Origin: Burkholderiales bacterium
GTDB lineage: Bacteria > Pseudomonadota > Gammaproteobacteria > Burkholderiales > JAEUOS01
Length of the DNA stretch: 64,000 nt
Reading direction: 5' to 3'
Assembly: GCA_016790695.1 (NCBI GenBank)
Contig: JAEUOS010000027.1
Span: forward strand, 41,983-105,982
Below the pieces are notes generated by a model, which was given only the letters and a program-made list of their open reading frames with translations, did no database searches and was not told the DNA's origin. Below are positions 35,667 through 44,828 of this stretch, one piece after another; the stretch's first letter is position 1; each line of letters begins with the position of its first letter. The position numbers were made by a program, and so were the translations under genes.

Positions 35667-36485
35667 ATGACGCGATTGACCACCGGGGGCGCGCTGGTGC
35701 TCGCCCTGTTCGCCTGCCTGCCCGGACTCGCCGCGGCGCAGGCGGGCGACGACACCGTCAAGAAGATCGAGGAGTACCGCCAGGCACTGGCCGGCGGCAA
35801 TCCCGCCGAGCTCTGGGAGGCCCGCGGCGAGGACCTCTGGAAGAGGAAGGCGGGGCCGCGGAACGCCTCGCTCGAGGCCTGCGATCTCGGCAAGGGACCG
35901 GGCGTGGTGCGCGGCGCCTACGCGGAATTGCCGCGCTACTTCGCCGACACCGGGCGCGTCATGGACCTGGAGTCCCGCCTGGTCCACTGCCGCATGACCC
36001 TGCAGGGGCTGACGGCGGCCCAGGCCAGGGCGCGCCCGTACGGCAGCGGCACCGACCGCTCCGACAACGAGGCGCTCGTGGCCTTCATCACGTCCGAATC
36101 GCGCGGCGTGAAGATGAACGTCCCGCAGAGCCATCCGAAGGAACGCGAGGCCTATCAGCTGGGCAAGAAGATGTTCTTCTTCCGCGGCGGCCCGCACGAT
36201 TTCTCCTGCGCGACCTGCCACTCGGAGTCGGGCAAGCGCATCCGCCTCCAGGATCTGCCCAATCTGACCGAAGCCAAGGACGCGCAGCGCGCCTACACGA
36301 CGTGGCCCGCCTACCGCGTGTCCCAGGGCGAACTGCGGACCTTCCAGTGGCGCCTGTTCGACTGCTTCCGCCAGCAGCGCTTCCCCGAGCTCGAGTTCAC
36401 CTCCGAGGCGTCGGTGGCGCTCACGACCTTCCTGGCGCGCAATGCCAATGGCGCCGAGTTCAATGCGCCGGCGATCAAGCGCTGA
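35667..36485 (+). CDS. soxA: SoxA, monoheme c-type cytochrome subunit of SoxAX
   Basis: A 272-residue secreted cytochrome that with SoxX couples thiosulfate to the SoxY cysteine. Only one heme site is present, CATCH near residue 180; the second site of diheme SoxA proteins is replaced by isolated cysteines (EACDLG and LVHCRM) that could form a disulfide. The active-site cysteine that binds heme iron and carries the persulfide is in FDCFRQQR near residue 232. The ATG at 35667 follows AAGGAGAC. This makes it the monoheme type of SoxA. Confidence 0.94.
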   Translation: MTRLTTGGALVLALFACLPGLAAAQAGDDTVKKIEEYRQALAGGNPAELWEARGEDLWKRKAGPRNASLEACDLGKGPGVVRGAYAELPRYFADTGRVMDLESRLVHCRMTLQGLTAAQARARPYGSGTDRSDNEALVAFITSESRGVKMNVPQSHPKEREAYQLGKKMFFFRGGPHDFSCATCHSESGKRIRLQDLPNLTEAKDAQRAYTTWPAYRVSQGELRTFQWRLFDCFRQQRFPELEFTSEASVALTTFLARNANGAEFNAPAIKR

Positions 36486-36509
36486 CCGGTTCTCGAAAGG
36501 ACATCCCGG

Positions 36510-37133
36510 ATGAAACCCACGCTATTGACGGCCGCCGCCATCGTGCTCACGGGCGGCATCGCCGGCTGCGCCAGCCTGTCGGACGCCGAACTCGCCAGGC
36601 AGGCCGCCGACATCATGCGCGCGTCGTTCAAGGAGCGCGGCCAGGCCAAGCTCGACCGCCTCAACCAGGATGCGCCGCAGGCGGTGTGCAGCCTCGACGA
36701 CCCGGCGAAGAAGCCGCCGGTGGCGGATCTCGAGCGCATGGAAAAGGCGCAGCAGGCGCTGATCAAGTATCCGGCCGACGGCAGGCTTCTCGGCGACTGG
36801 CGCGAGGGCGAGAAGATCGCGCAGTCCGGTGTCGGCAAGCAGTTCTCCGACAATCCGGCCAACCCGTCCGGCGGCAACTGCTACGCGTGCCATCAGATGA
36901 GTCCGCAGGAGATCTCGTTCGGCACCATCGGGCCGCCCCTGCTCCACTACGGCAAGCTGCGCGGCAACTCCGAGGCGATCCAGCGCTACACCTACGGCAA
37001 GATCTACAACCCGCAGGCGTTCACCGCGTGCTCCAACATGCCGCGCTTCGGGCACAACGGCATCCTGACCGAGCAGCAGATCAAGCATCTGACCGCGCTG
37101 CTGCTCGACCCCAGTTCGCCGGTCAACCGCTGA
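36510..37133 (+). CDS. soxX: SoxX, monoheme cytochrome subunit of SoxAX
   Basis: A 207-residue c-type cytochrome that accepts the electrons from SoxA. The heme site is CYACH near residue 128 and the axial Met lies in CSNMPRFG. The N-terminus (TAAAIVLTGGIAGCASL) has a lipoprotein-like lipobox with Cys20, so the protein may be membrane-anchored. An N-terminal extension of about 90 residues before the heme domain makes it longer than minimal SoxX proteins. A stem-loop terminator follows directly, before soxB. Confidence 0.92.
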   Translation: MKPTLLTAAAIVLTGGIAGCASLSDAELARQAADIMRASFKERGQAKLDRLNQDAPQAVCSLDDPAKKPPVADLERMEKAQQALIKYPADGRLLGDWREGEKIAQSGVGKQFSDNPANPSGGNCYACHQMSPQEISFGTIGPPLLHYGKLRGNSEAIQRYTYGKIYNPQAFTACSNMPRFGHNGILTEQQIKHLTALLLDPSSPVNR

Positions 37134-37143
37134 TCGCGCGTCG

Positions 37144-37170
37144 AGGGGCGGGATTGCCGCCCCTTTTTTT
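37144..37170 (+). terminator. intrinsic terminator between soxX and soxB
   Basis: An 8-bp stem (37144-37151 with 37157-37164) followed by a run of seven T residues at 37164-37170. It lies inside the sox cluster, 24 bases before the soxB start, so soxB should be made at a lower level or from its own promoter. Confidence 0.85.
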
Positions 37171-37194
37171 CGCCCCCTCCATAAGGCTTTCCTG

Positions 37195-38940
37195 ATGAAC
37201 CGCCGCGAATTCCTGAACGTGCTCGCCGCCGCCGTCGCCGGCGGGCTCTACCTCGACGGCAAGGAGGCCGCCGCGGCCAATCCTGCCGCCGGCCTGTACG
37301 ACTTCAAGGTCTTCGGCAACGTCCATCTGCTGCACTTCACCGACTGCCACGCGCAGCTGCTGCCGGTCTACTTTCGCGAGCCCAACGTCAACCTCGGCAT
37401 CGGCGAGGCACTGGGCCGGCCGCCGCATCTGGTGGGCCAGGCGCTGCTCCAGCACTTCAGGATGGACCCGAGGGCGGCGCGCGCCGGCTACCCGCGCGAC
37501 CTCGCGCGCAATCTCGGCCACGCCTTCACCCATCTGGATTTCGCGCGCGCCGCGCGGCTCTACGGCAAGACCGGCGGCTTCGCCCACCTGGCCACGCTGG
37601 TGAAGAAGCTGCGCGCCGAACGTCCCGGCGCCCTGCTGCTCGACGGCGGCGACACCTGGCAGGGGTCGGCCACCTCGTTGTGGTCCAACGGCCAGGACAT
37701 GGTCGACGCCTGCAAGCTCCTCGGCGTCGACGTCATGACCGGGCACTGGGAATTCACCTTCGGCGCCAAGCGCGTCGAGGAGGTGGTGCAGAAGGACTTC
37801 AAGGGCAAGGTCGACTTCGTCGCCCAGAACATCAAGACCGCCGACTTCGGCGACCCGGTGTTCCCCGCCTACGTGATCCGGGAGATGAACGGCGTGCCGG
37901 TGGCGATCATCGGCCAGGCCTTCCCCTACACGCCGATCGCCAACCCGCGCCACCTGGTCGCCGACTGGAACTTCGGCATCCAGGACCAGAACATGCAGAA
38001 GACGGTCGACGAGGCGCGCGCCAAGGGCGCGGCAGCGGTGATCGTGCTCTCGCACAACGGCATGGACGTCGACATCAAGATGGCCGCGCGCGTCACCGGG
38101 ATCGACGCGATCATGGGCGGCCACACCCACGACGGCGTGCCGCAGCCGGTCATCGTCAGGAACGGGACCGGCCAGACCCTCGTCACCAACGCCGGCAGCA
38201 ATGCCAAGTTCCTCGGCGTCCTCGACCTCGAGGTGCGCGAGCGCCGCGTCGTCGATTTTCGCTACAAGCTGCTGCCGGTGTTCTCGAACTACCTTGCGGC
38301 CGACGCCGAGATGCAGGCGCTGATCGACCGGGTTCGCGCGCCGCACAAGGCCAAGCTCGACGAGAAGCTCGCCATCACCGAAGGCCTCCTGTATCGCCGC
38401 GGCAATTTCAACGGCACGCTCGACCAGGTGATCCTCGACGCGCTGCTCGAGGTCAAGGGCGCCGACATCGCCTTCTCGCCGGGATTCCGCTGGGGTACCT
38501 CGATCCTGCCGGGACAGGCGATCACGCTCGACCATGTGATGGACCAGACCGCGATCACCTACCCGCACGTGACCCTCAACGAGTTCACCGGCGAGCAGAT
38601 CAAGACCATCCTGGAGGATGTCGGCGACAACCTGTTCAATCCCGACCCCTACTACCAGCAGGGCGGCGACATGGTGCGGGTCGGCGGCATGAGCTACACC
38701 TGCGACCCGAACGCGAAGATGGGCGCGCGCATCTCCGACATGCGGCTCGCGGGCCGGCCGATCGAGGCCGACCGCAAGTACAAGGTGGCCGGCTGGGCGC
38801 CGGTGGCCGAGGGCGCCAAGGGCGAGCCGATCTGGGACCTGGTCGCGGGCTACCTGCGCGCGAAGAAGGTGATCAAGCCGGTCACGCTCAACCTGCCGCG
38901 CCTGAAGGGCATGGAAGGCAATCCCGGGATCGCACGGTGA
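37195..38940 (+). CDS. soxB: SoxB thiosulfohydrolase
   Basis: A 581-residue dimanganese enzyme that hydrolyses sulfate from the SoxY-bound S-sulfocysteine. Metallophosphatase-type motifs are FTDCHAQL, LDGGDTWQGS, GHWEFTFG, VLSHNGMDVD and GGHTHDGVP. The N-terminus (MNRREFLNVLAAAVAGGLYL) is a clear twin-arginine signal. An insert rich in Arg/His near residues 65-130 includes LGRPPHLVGQALLQHF, found in SoxB proteins. It is the last of the canonical sox genes and follows an internal terminator. Confidence 0.97.
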   Translation: MNRREFLNVLAAAVAGGLYLDGKEAAAANPAAGLYDFKVFGNVHLLHFTDCHAQLLPVYFREPNVNLGIGEALGRPPHLVGQALLQHFRMDPRAARAGYPRDLARNLGHAFTHLDFARAARLYGKTGGFAHLATLVKKLRAERPGALLLDGGDTWQGSATSLWSNGQDMVDACKLLGVDVMTGHWEFTFGAKRVEEVVQKDFKGKVDFVAQNIKTADFGDPVFPAYVIREMNGVPVAIIGQAFPYTPIANPRHLVADWNFGIQDQNMQKTVDEARAKGAAAVIVLSHNGMDVDIKMAARVTGIDAIMGGHTHDGVPQPVIVRNGTGQTLVTNAGSNAKFLGVLDLEVRERRVVDFRYKLLPVFSNYLAADAEMQALIDRVRAPHKAKLDEKLAITEGLLYRRGNFNGTLDQVILDALLEVKGADIAFSPGFRWGTSILPGQAITLDHVMDQTAITYPHVTLNEFTGEQIKTILEDVGDNLFNPDPYYQQGGDMVRVGGMSYTCDPNAKMGARISDMRLAGRPIEADRKYKVAGWAPVAEGAKGEPIWDLVAGYLRAKKVIKPVTLNLPRLKGMEGNPGIAR

Positions 38941-38992
38941 GGCACGCGGCGGCCGATCCCGGCGCGCGGCCGCGACAACGAGGAGAGATGCG

Positions 38993-39493
38993 ATGAAGCA
39001 ACCGATGATGCTCGGCGCCGCACTGGCGCTGGGGGCGGCACAGGCCTTGGCGCAGCCCGCTGCCGGCGTGTATTCGATCCGGCAGCTGACCCCCGAGACC
39101 GCGCTCGCCGCCGCGCGCGCCGCGCTGGAGAGCTGCCGCAAGAGCGGCTACCAGGTCGGCGTCGCGGTCGCCGACCGCGCGGGCGTCACCCAGGTGCTGC
39201 TGCGCGACCGCTTCGCCGGCGCGCACACCGTCGAGGTGGCGATGAACAAGGCCTGGACTGCAGCGAGCTTTCGCATCACCACCGCGGCGCTGGCGCAGGA
39301 GACCCAGGCCGGGCGGCCGATGAGCGGGCTGCGCGCCACGCCGCGCGTGGCCGCATTCGGCGGCGGCGTGCCGATCGAGGCGGGCGGCGCGGTGCTCGGC
39401 GCGATCGGCGTGTCGGGCGCGCCCGGGGGCGAGGCCGACGAAGCCTGCGCGCGCGCCGGCATCCGGGCGGTCGCCGACGCGATCGAATTTTGA
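38993..39493 (+). CDS. GlcG/HbpS-family heme-binding-type protein
   Basis: A 166-residue secreted protein (signal peptide ending ALAQP) of the GlcG/HbpS/DUF336 fold, with VGVAVADRAGVTQVLLRDR, TAASFRITT and FGGGVPI. Family members bind heme or cobalamin in some cases, but the function in sox clusters has not been worked out. It is 52 bases past soxB, preceded by GAGGAGAG, and its stop lies 2 bases before the next ATG, so it probably belongs to the sox transcript. Confidence 0.82.
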   Translation: MKQPMMLGAALALGAAQALAQPAAGVYSIRQLTPETALAAARAALESCRKSGYQVGVAVADRAGVTQVLLRDRFAGAHTVEVAMNKAWTAASFRITTAALAQETQAGRPMSGLRATPRVAAFGGGVPIEAGGAVLGAIGVSGAPGGEADEACARAGIRAVADAIEF

Positions 39494-39495
39494 GC

Positions 39496-39978
39496 ATGCC
39501 CACGCGTCGGCGGTGGCTCGCGGGCGCCGCGCTGCTCGCCCTCGCCGGGCCGGCGGCGGCATCCTGGAACCGGGGCGAGGCGGTCACGCTGCCGGCGCTC
39601 ACGCTGCTCGACGGCAGCGCGCTCGACACGTCGTCGCTGCGCGGCAAGGTGGTGCTGCTGCAATTCTGGGCGTCCTGGTGCCCGTTCTGCGCCAGGCAGA
39701 ACCCGCTGATCGAGGCGCTGCATCGCGCGCACCGCGCCCGCGGGCTCGAGGTGGTCACGGTGTCCATCGACAGGACGCCGGCCGCCGCCGCCGACTACAT
39801 GCGCGCCAAGGGGTATAGCTTTCGCGCCGGCATGATCAACCCCGCCTACGAGCGCATCTACCGGCTGCGGCGCGGCCTGCCGCAGGTCTACGTGATCGGC
39901 CGTGACGGCCGCGTGGCCCTGATCGAACTCGGCGAGATGCTCGAGGACGAGGTCGGCGACATCGCCCGCCTGCTGTAG
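39496..39978 (+). CDS. TlpA-family thiol-disulfide protein (possible SoxW)
   Basis: A 160-residue periplasmic thioredoxin. The signal MPTRRRWLAGAALLALAGPAAA contains an RRR run of Tat type; the active site is SWCPFC in FWASWCPFCARQN (near residue 62), and the cis-Pro loop is LPQVYVIG. Sox loci often carry SoxW, a thioredoxin that keeps SoxYZ reactive, and position at the end of this operon suggests that role, though SoxV/CcdA is not nearby. I chose ATG 39496; an in-frame TTG at 39490 overlaps the GlcG stop. Confidence 0.85.
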   Translation: MPTRRRWLAGAALLALAGPAAASWNRGEAVTLPALTLLDGSALDTSSLRGKVVLLQFWASWCPFCARQNPLIEALHRAHRARGLEVVTVSIDRTPAAAADYMRAKGYSFRAGMINPAYERIYRLRRGLPQVYVIGRDGRVALIELGEMLEDEVGDIARLL

Positions 39979-40014
39979 CCGCGCCGCGGCGGCCGCGCGG
40001 GGCGGCGGCAGGTG

Positions 40015-41235
<1,221 letters not shown>

Positions 41236-41291
41236 TCAGGGGAAGGATCCACCGCCGACGCACTGCCCGTTAAAGCAGATACTCCTTTGAG

Positions 41292-41732
41292 TCATTCGAC
41301 CGGCAAAAGTTTCCGCGCTGCCGAGACTTTTTTCGGCAGCGTGAGCGTCAGCACGCCATCCGCATAGCGCACTGCCGCGCGCGCCTGGTCGACGTCGTCG
41401 CCGAACTCGAAGGCCCGCCGCACGCGTCCGCCGGCGCGCTCGCTCCACAGCAGGCGGCTCGACCCATCGGGCGCCGGAGCGCTCCCGGACTCGGCGGTGA
41501 TGGTCACGCGCGCACCCTCGACCTCGACGGTGATGTCTTCCTTGCGGTACCCCGGCAGATCGGCGGTCACCACGTAGGCGTCGTCGCGCTCGGCGACCTC
41601 GCAGGGGATCGGGCGGGCTCGGACCGCCGTGCCATCGCGCCCGGCCGGCCGATTGAGCGCGTCGAGGACCGCGCCAAGGGCAAGCGCGTACGGCGCGCGC
41701 CGCGCAAACATGAAGGGACGGGACGAATGCAT
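41292..41732 (-). CDS. small heat-shock protein (Hsp20 family)
   Basis: A 146-residue chaperone with a short hydrophobic N-terminus (MHSSRPFMFARRAPYALALG) and an alpha-crystallin domain (about 50-140) containing YVVTADLPGYRKEDITVEVEGARVTI and YADGVLTLTLPK. It lacks the long flexible C-terminal IxI tail of IbpA, ending LLPVE shortly after the domain. Small Hsps bind unfolding proteins during heat stress. GAGGAAATC precedes the ATG at 41732, and a sigma-32-type promoter lies upstream at 41780-41808. Confidence 0.9.
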   Translation of the reverse strand: MHSSRPFMFARRAPYALALGAVLDALNRPAGRDGTAVRARPIPCEVAERDDAYVVTADLPGYRKEDITVEVEGARVTITAESGSAPAPDGSSRLLWSERAGGRVRRAFEFGDDVDQARAAVRYADGVLTLTLPKKVSAARKLLPVE

Positions 41733-41779
41733 GATTTCCTCTTCGGCGGGGGGCGGCGCGCTGCGCCGCGATGTCGAGG

Positions 41780-41808
41780 ATATGGGCCCAGGGCATCCGC
41801 GTTTCAAG
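41780..41808 (-). promoter_or_regulatory. sigma-32 heat-shock promoter of hsp20
   Basis: On the minus strand CTTGAAA (41802-41808) and CCCATAT (41780-41786) are 15 bases apart, a near-perfect fit to the sigma-32 consensus CTTGAAA-N(11-16)-CCCCATNT. It lies about 48 bases upstream of the hsp20 ATG, pointing toward it. Confidence 0.8.
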
Positions 41809-41857
41809 CCCCCGCGCAAGGCAGACGCGCACCGCCGCGTGCCCTAGAATCCCCGCA

Positions 41858-42076
41858 ATGGCCCCGACCCGGACCGAATCCGCCCCGTCGACCGCCGCCG
41901 GCGTCAGGATCGCCCGTTGCGCACGCTGCGCCGCCGCGTTCGGCTGCGGCGTCGATGCGGACGCGCCGTGCTGGTGCGCGCAACTGCCGCGCCTCGAGCG
42001 CATCGACCCCGCCATCGATTCCTGCCTGTGTCCGGCGTGCCTGCACGAGGCGCTGTCGGCGCCGGCGCCCCGATGA
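41858..42076 (+). CDS. cysteine-rich CWC-family small protein
   Basis: A 72-residue protein with a pattern of cysteines suited to a zinc ribbon or knuckle: CARC, FGCG, CWCA and CLCPAC. The central CWC and spacing match the cysteine-rich CWC family, of unknown function. The ATG at 41858 gives MAPTRTESAPS; TAGAAT ends 7 bases before it, suggesting a leaderless or very short-leader mRNA. Its stop overlaps the start of the MFS transporter (ATGA), so the two are translationally coupled. Confidence 0.75.
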   Translation: MAPTRTESAPSTAAGVRIARCARCAAAFGCGVDADAPCWCAQLPRLERIDPAIDSCLCPACLHEALSAPAPR

Positions 42077-43290
42077 CGGCCGCGCAGGCGACACCGCCGA
42101 CCACGCGCTGGCGCGCCGCGATCGTCGCCCTGCTGCTGGGCGTGATCGCCGCGCTCTACATCGGCAAGCTGCCGCCGGCGATCCCCGCCCTGCGCGGCGA
42201 GTTGTCCCTGAGCCTGGCGCAGTCCGGCGCCATGGTCTCCGCCTTCAACACGCTGGGCATGCTCGCCTCGATCTTCATGGGACTGATCGCCGCCCGGCTC
42301 GGCGCCTGGCAGCTGTGCATGACCGGCCTCGCATCGCTCGCCGCGGGCGGGGTCATCGGCGCGCTCGCGGCCGGCGCGCCCATGCTCCTGGCGAGCCGCT
42401 TCCTCGAGGGCGCGGGGTTCCTGTCGATCGTCGTCGCCGCGCCCGGCCTGATCATGCTTTCCACCGCCGTCCGGGATCGCCGCCGCGTCTTCAGCTTCTG
42501 GGGCGCGTACATGCCGGCCGGGACGACACTCGGCATGCTGCTGGCGCCGCTGGTGCTCGAATCCTGGGGCTGGCGGGCCCTCTGGCTGGCCGGCAGCGCC
42601 TGCGCGCTCGCCGCGCTGGCGACCCTCGCCGCCCTGCGGGCGGACTTCCCGCAGCCGCATCAGGACGGTCCGCGCTCCTGGCGCGCCTCGGCCGCGCCGC
42701 TCAAGGCCGCCGGGCCGTGGTGGATCGCACTGGCATTCGGCTGCTACGCGTTCAACTACTACGCCATCATGGTCTGGCTGCCGACCTTCATGGTCGGCGA
42801 GCGCGGCACCCCGCTCGGCCTCGCCTCGCTGCTCACCGCGATCATGGTCGCAGCGAACATTCCCGGCAATCTGCTCGGCGGCGTGCTTCTGCAGCGCGGC
42901 TTCGCGCGCGGCACCAACGTCTGCCTGGCCGCGGTGGCGACCGCGCTCACCTGCGCCATCGCGTTCGCGCCGGCGCTGCCGGACGGCGTGCGCTACCTCG
43001 GCTGCGTCGCGTTCTCGTTCGCCGTCGGCGTGCTGCCCGGATCGGTGATGTCGGCGGCGCAGACGCATGCAAGGAGTCCGGCCCAGGTCGGCACGGTGCA
43101 AGGCATGATCAACCAGGGATCCAATCTCGGCCAGTTCGCGAGCCCGCTCCTGGTGACCGCGGTCGTCGGTGCGGCGCTGGCCTGGGACCGCATGCTCTAC
43201 CTGCTGCTGGCCTCGAGCGTCGTGATCTTCGTCAGCGGGCTCGCCATCCGGATCGTCGAGGCGCGGATCGTCGACGCGCCCGGCCGCTAG
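42073..43290 (+). CDS. MFS transporter
   Basis: A 405-residue, 12-span major facilitator. The conserved loop 2-3 motif (GLIAARLGAWQ), the long central loop (DFPQPHQDGPRS) and the YxP-type segments resemble the CynX/NimT group of anion or small-molecule permeases. The substrate is unknown. It is coupled by a 4-base overlap to the CWC protein and converges on the acyl-CoA ligase gene across 44 bases. That gap holds a 15-base direct repeat (43294-43308 and 43316-43330). Confidence 0.85.
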   Translation: MTAAQATPPTTRWRAAIVALLLGVIAALYIGKLPPAIPALRGELSLSLAQSGAMVSAFNTLGMLASIFMGLIAARLGAWQLCMTGLASLAAGGVIGALAAGAPMLLASRFLEGAGFLSIVVAAPGLIMLSTAVRDRRRVFSFWGAYMPAGTTLGMLLAPLVLESWGWRALWLAGSACALAALATLAALRADFPQPHQDGPRSWRASAAPLKAAGPWWIALAFGCYAFNYYAIMVWLPTFMVGERGTPLGLASLLTAIMVAANIPGNLLGGVLLQRGFARGTNVCLAAVATALTCAIAFAPALPDGVRYLGCVAFSFAVGVLPGSVMSAAQTHARSPAQVGTVQGMINQGSNLGQFASPLLVTAVVGAALAWDRMLYLLLASSVVIFVSGLAIRIVEARIVDAPGR

Positions 43291-43334
43291 CGCGCCGGAC
43301 CCGCGCGCGCCGCCCGCCGGACCCGCGCGCCGCC

Positions 43335-44816
43335 TCAGCCGCCGGCCAGCTGCGTGCGCAGCTGCGCCTTCTGCACCTTCCCCAGCGCCGTCTTCGGCAG
43401 CGCGTCGACGAACACCACGCGCCGCGGATGCTTGTAGCGCGCGATCCGGCCGTCGAACAGCCCGGCGACCGCTTCAGCCGTCAGGTGCTGGCCGGGCTTG
43501 CGCACCACCACCGCGACCGCGACCTCGCCCCAGCGCGGGTCGTCCTCGCCGATCACCGCGCACTCGGCGATCGCCGGGCAGTCGGCGAGGATGTTCTCCA
43601 GCTCGGCCGGGTAGATGTTCTCGCCGCCGGAGATGATCATGTCCTTCGAGCGGCCCACGACCCAGTGAAAGCCCTGCGCGTCGCGGTAGGCGAGATCGCC
43701 CGAATGGAACCAGCCGCCGGCGAACGCCGGATTGTCCGGATCGTTCCAGTAGCCGGCGATCACGTTGGGCCCGCGCACCCAGATCTCGCCGGTCTCGCCG
43801 GTCGCCGCGTCGGTGCCGTCCGCCTTCACCAGCCGCACCTCGACATGCAGTGCCGGCTTGCCGGTGCTGCCCGGGTGGGCGAAGCCGTCCTCCGGCCGCA
43901 GCACGATCGAGACCGGCCCGGTCTCGGTGGCGCCGTAGACCTGGCTCACCGGCACGCCGCGCGCCTGCACCGCGTCGATCAGCGAGCGCGGCACCGTCGA
44001 CGAACCGGTGTTGACGAAGCGCAGCGACGACAGGTCCGCCTGCGGCCAGTCCGGATGGTCGATGATCGCCTTCAGCGTGGCCGGCACCAGCAGCGAGAGC
44101 GTCGGGCGCCGCCGGGCCACGTCGGCGATCCACGCCCCGGGATCGAAGCGCGCATGCAGCGTGGTGGTGCCGCCGGCGGCGAGGACCGGCAGGAACTGGA
44201 TGCACAGGCCGCCGACGTGGAACATCGGCAGGGCGTTGAGCAGGTGATCGCGCGACGTGATGTCCTGTGCCGCCTGGGCGGCGGCGATGTTCCACAGCAG
44301 GTTGGCCTGGGTGTGCAGCGCGCCCTTGGGCCGGCCGGTGGTGCCGGAGGTGTAGACCAGCAGCACCGGCATGCCGTCGTGCCCCGGCAGCGCGGCGGCG
44401 GGACCCGCGGGCGCGGCGGCGGCGGCGAGTTGCGCGGCCGGCTCCAGCGGCACGCCCGCGGCGGCGGCCGCGGCCGCGCCCGCGCCGCCCATCGCCTCGT
44501 CGCACAGCAGGAAGCGCGCGCCCGCGTCGCGCAGGATCGCGGCGAGCTCGGCGCTCGCCAGGCGCATGTTGAGCGGCACCGCGATCGCGCCGAGGCGCGC
44601 GGCCGCCATCAGGAAGGCGATGAAGTCAGGATGGTTCAGGCCCAGATAGGCGATGCGCTCGCCGGCGCGCACCGCGAAGCGCCCGGCGAGGAGCGCGGTG
44701 ACCGCCTCGATGCGGCGCCACAGGTCCGCATAGGTCTGATCGACGCCCTGATAGTGGATGGCGCATCGCGCGGGCGTCATCTCCGCCCAGTGCGCGACGA
44801 TGCGGGACAGATTCAT
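43335..44816 (-). CDS. AMP-dependent acyl/aryl-CoA ligase
   Basis: A 493-residue ANL-superfamily ligase. The P-loop-like A3 motif is VYTSGTTGRPKG, A5 YGATETGP, A7 WFHSGDLAY, A8 VGRSKDMIISGGENIYP and the C-terminal catalytic Lys is in LPKTALGKVQK, so it is complete. It forms an acyl-adenylate and then a CoA thioester. An alanine-rich insert is seen near residues 110-145. It lies 12 bases downstream of an acyl-CoA dehydrogenase-like gene on the same strand, and the pair, with the NicX-like and flavin reductase genes, likely form an operon. The acid activated is not known. Confidence 0.9.
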   Translation of the reverse strand: MNLSRIVAHWAEMTPARCAIHYQGVDQTYADLWRRIEAVTALLAGRFAVRAGERIAYLGLNHPDFIAFLMAAARLGAIAVPLNMRLASAELAAILRDAGARFLLCDEAMGGAGAAAAAAAGVPLEPAAQLAAAAAPAGPAAALPGHDGMPVLLVYTSGTTGRPKGALHTQANLLWNIAAAQAAQDITSRDHLLNALPMFHVGGLCIQFLPVLAAGGTTTLHARFDPGAWIADVARRRPTLSLLVPATLKAIIDHPDWPQADLSSLRFVNTGSSTVPRSLIDAVQARGVPVSQVYGATETGPVSIVLRPEDGFAHPGSTGKPALHVEVRLVKADGTDAATGETGEIWVRGPNVIAGYWNDPDNPAFAGGWFHSGDLAYRDAQGFHWVVGRSKDMIISGGENIYPAELENILADCPAIAECAVIGEDDPRWGEVAVAVVVRKPGQHLTAEAVAGLFDGRIARYKHPRRVVFVDALPKTALGKVQKAQLRTQLAGG

Positions 44817-44828
44817 GCGGCGCCGCGC

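Noticed and set aside
41282..41288. AAAGGAG ribosome-binding-like sequence on the minus strand after hsp20
   Set aside because: No ATG, GTG or TTG lies 5-10 bases downstream of it, so it does not start a gene.
43294..43330. 15-base direct repeat in the gap between the MFS and ligase genes
   Set aside because: Two short copies in a GC-rich gap, no transposase or target-site pattern; not evidence of a mobile element.
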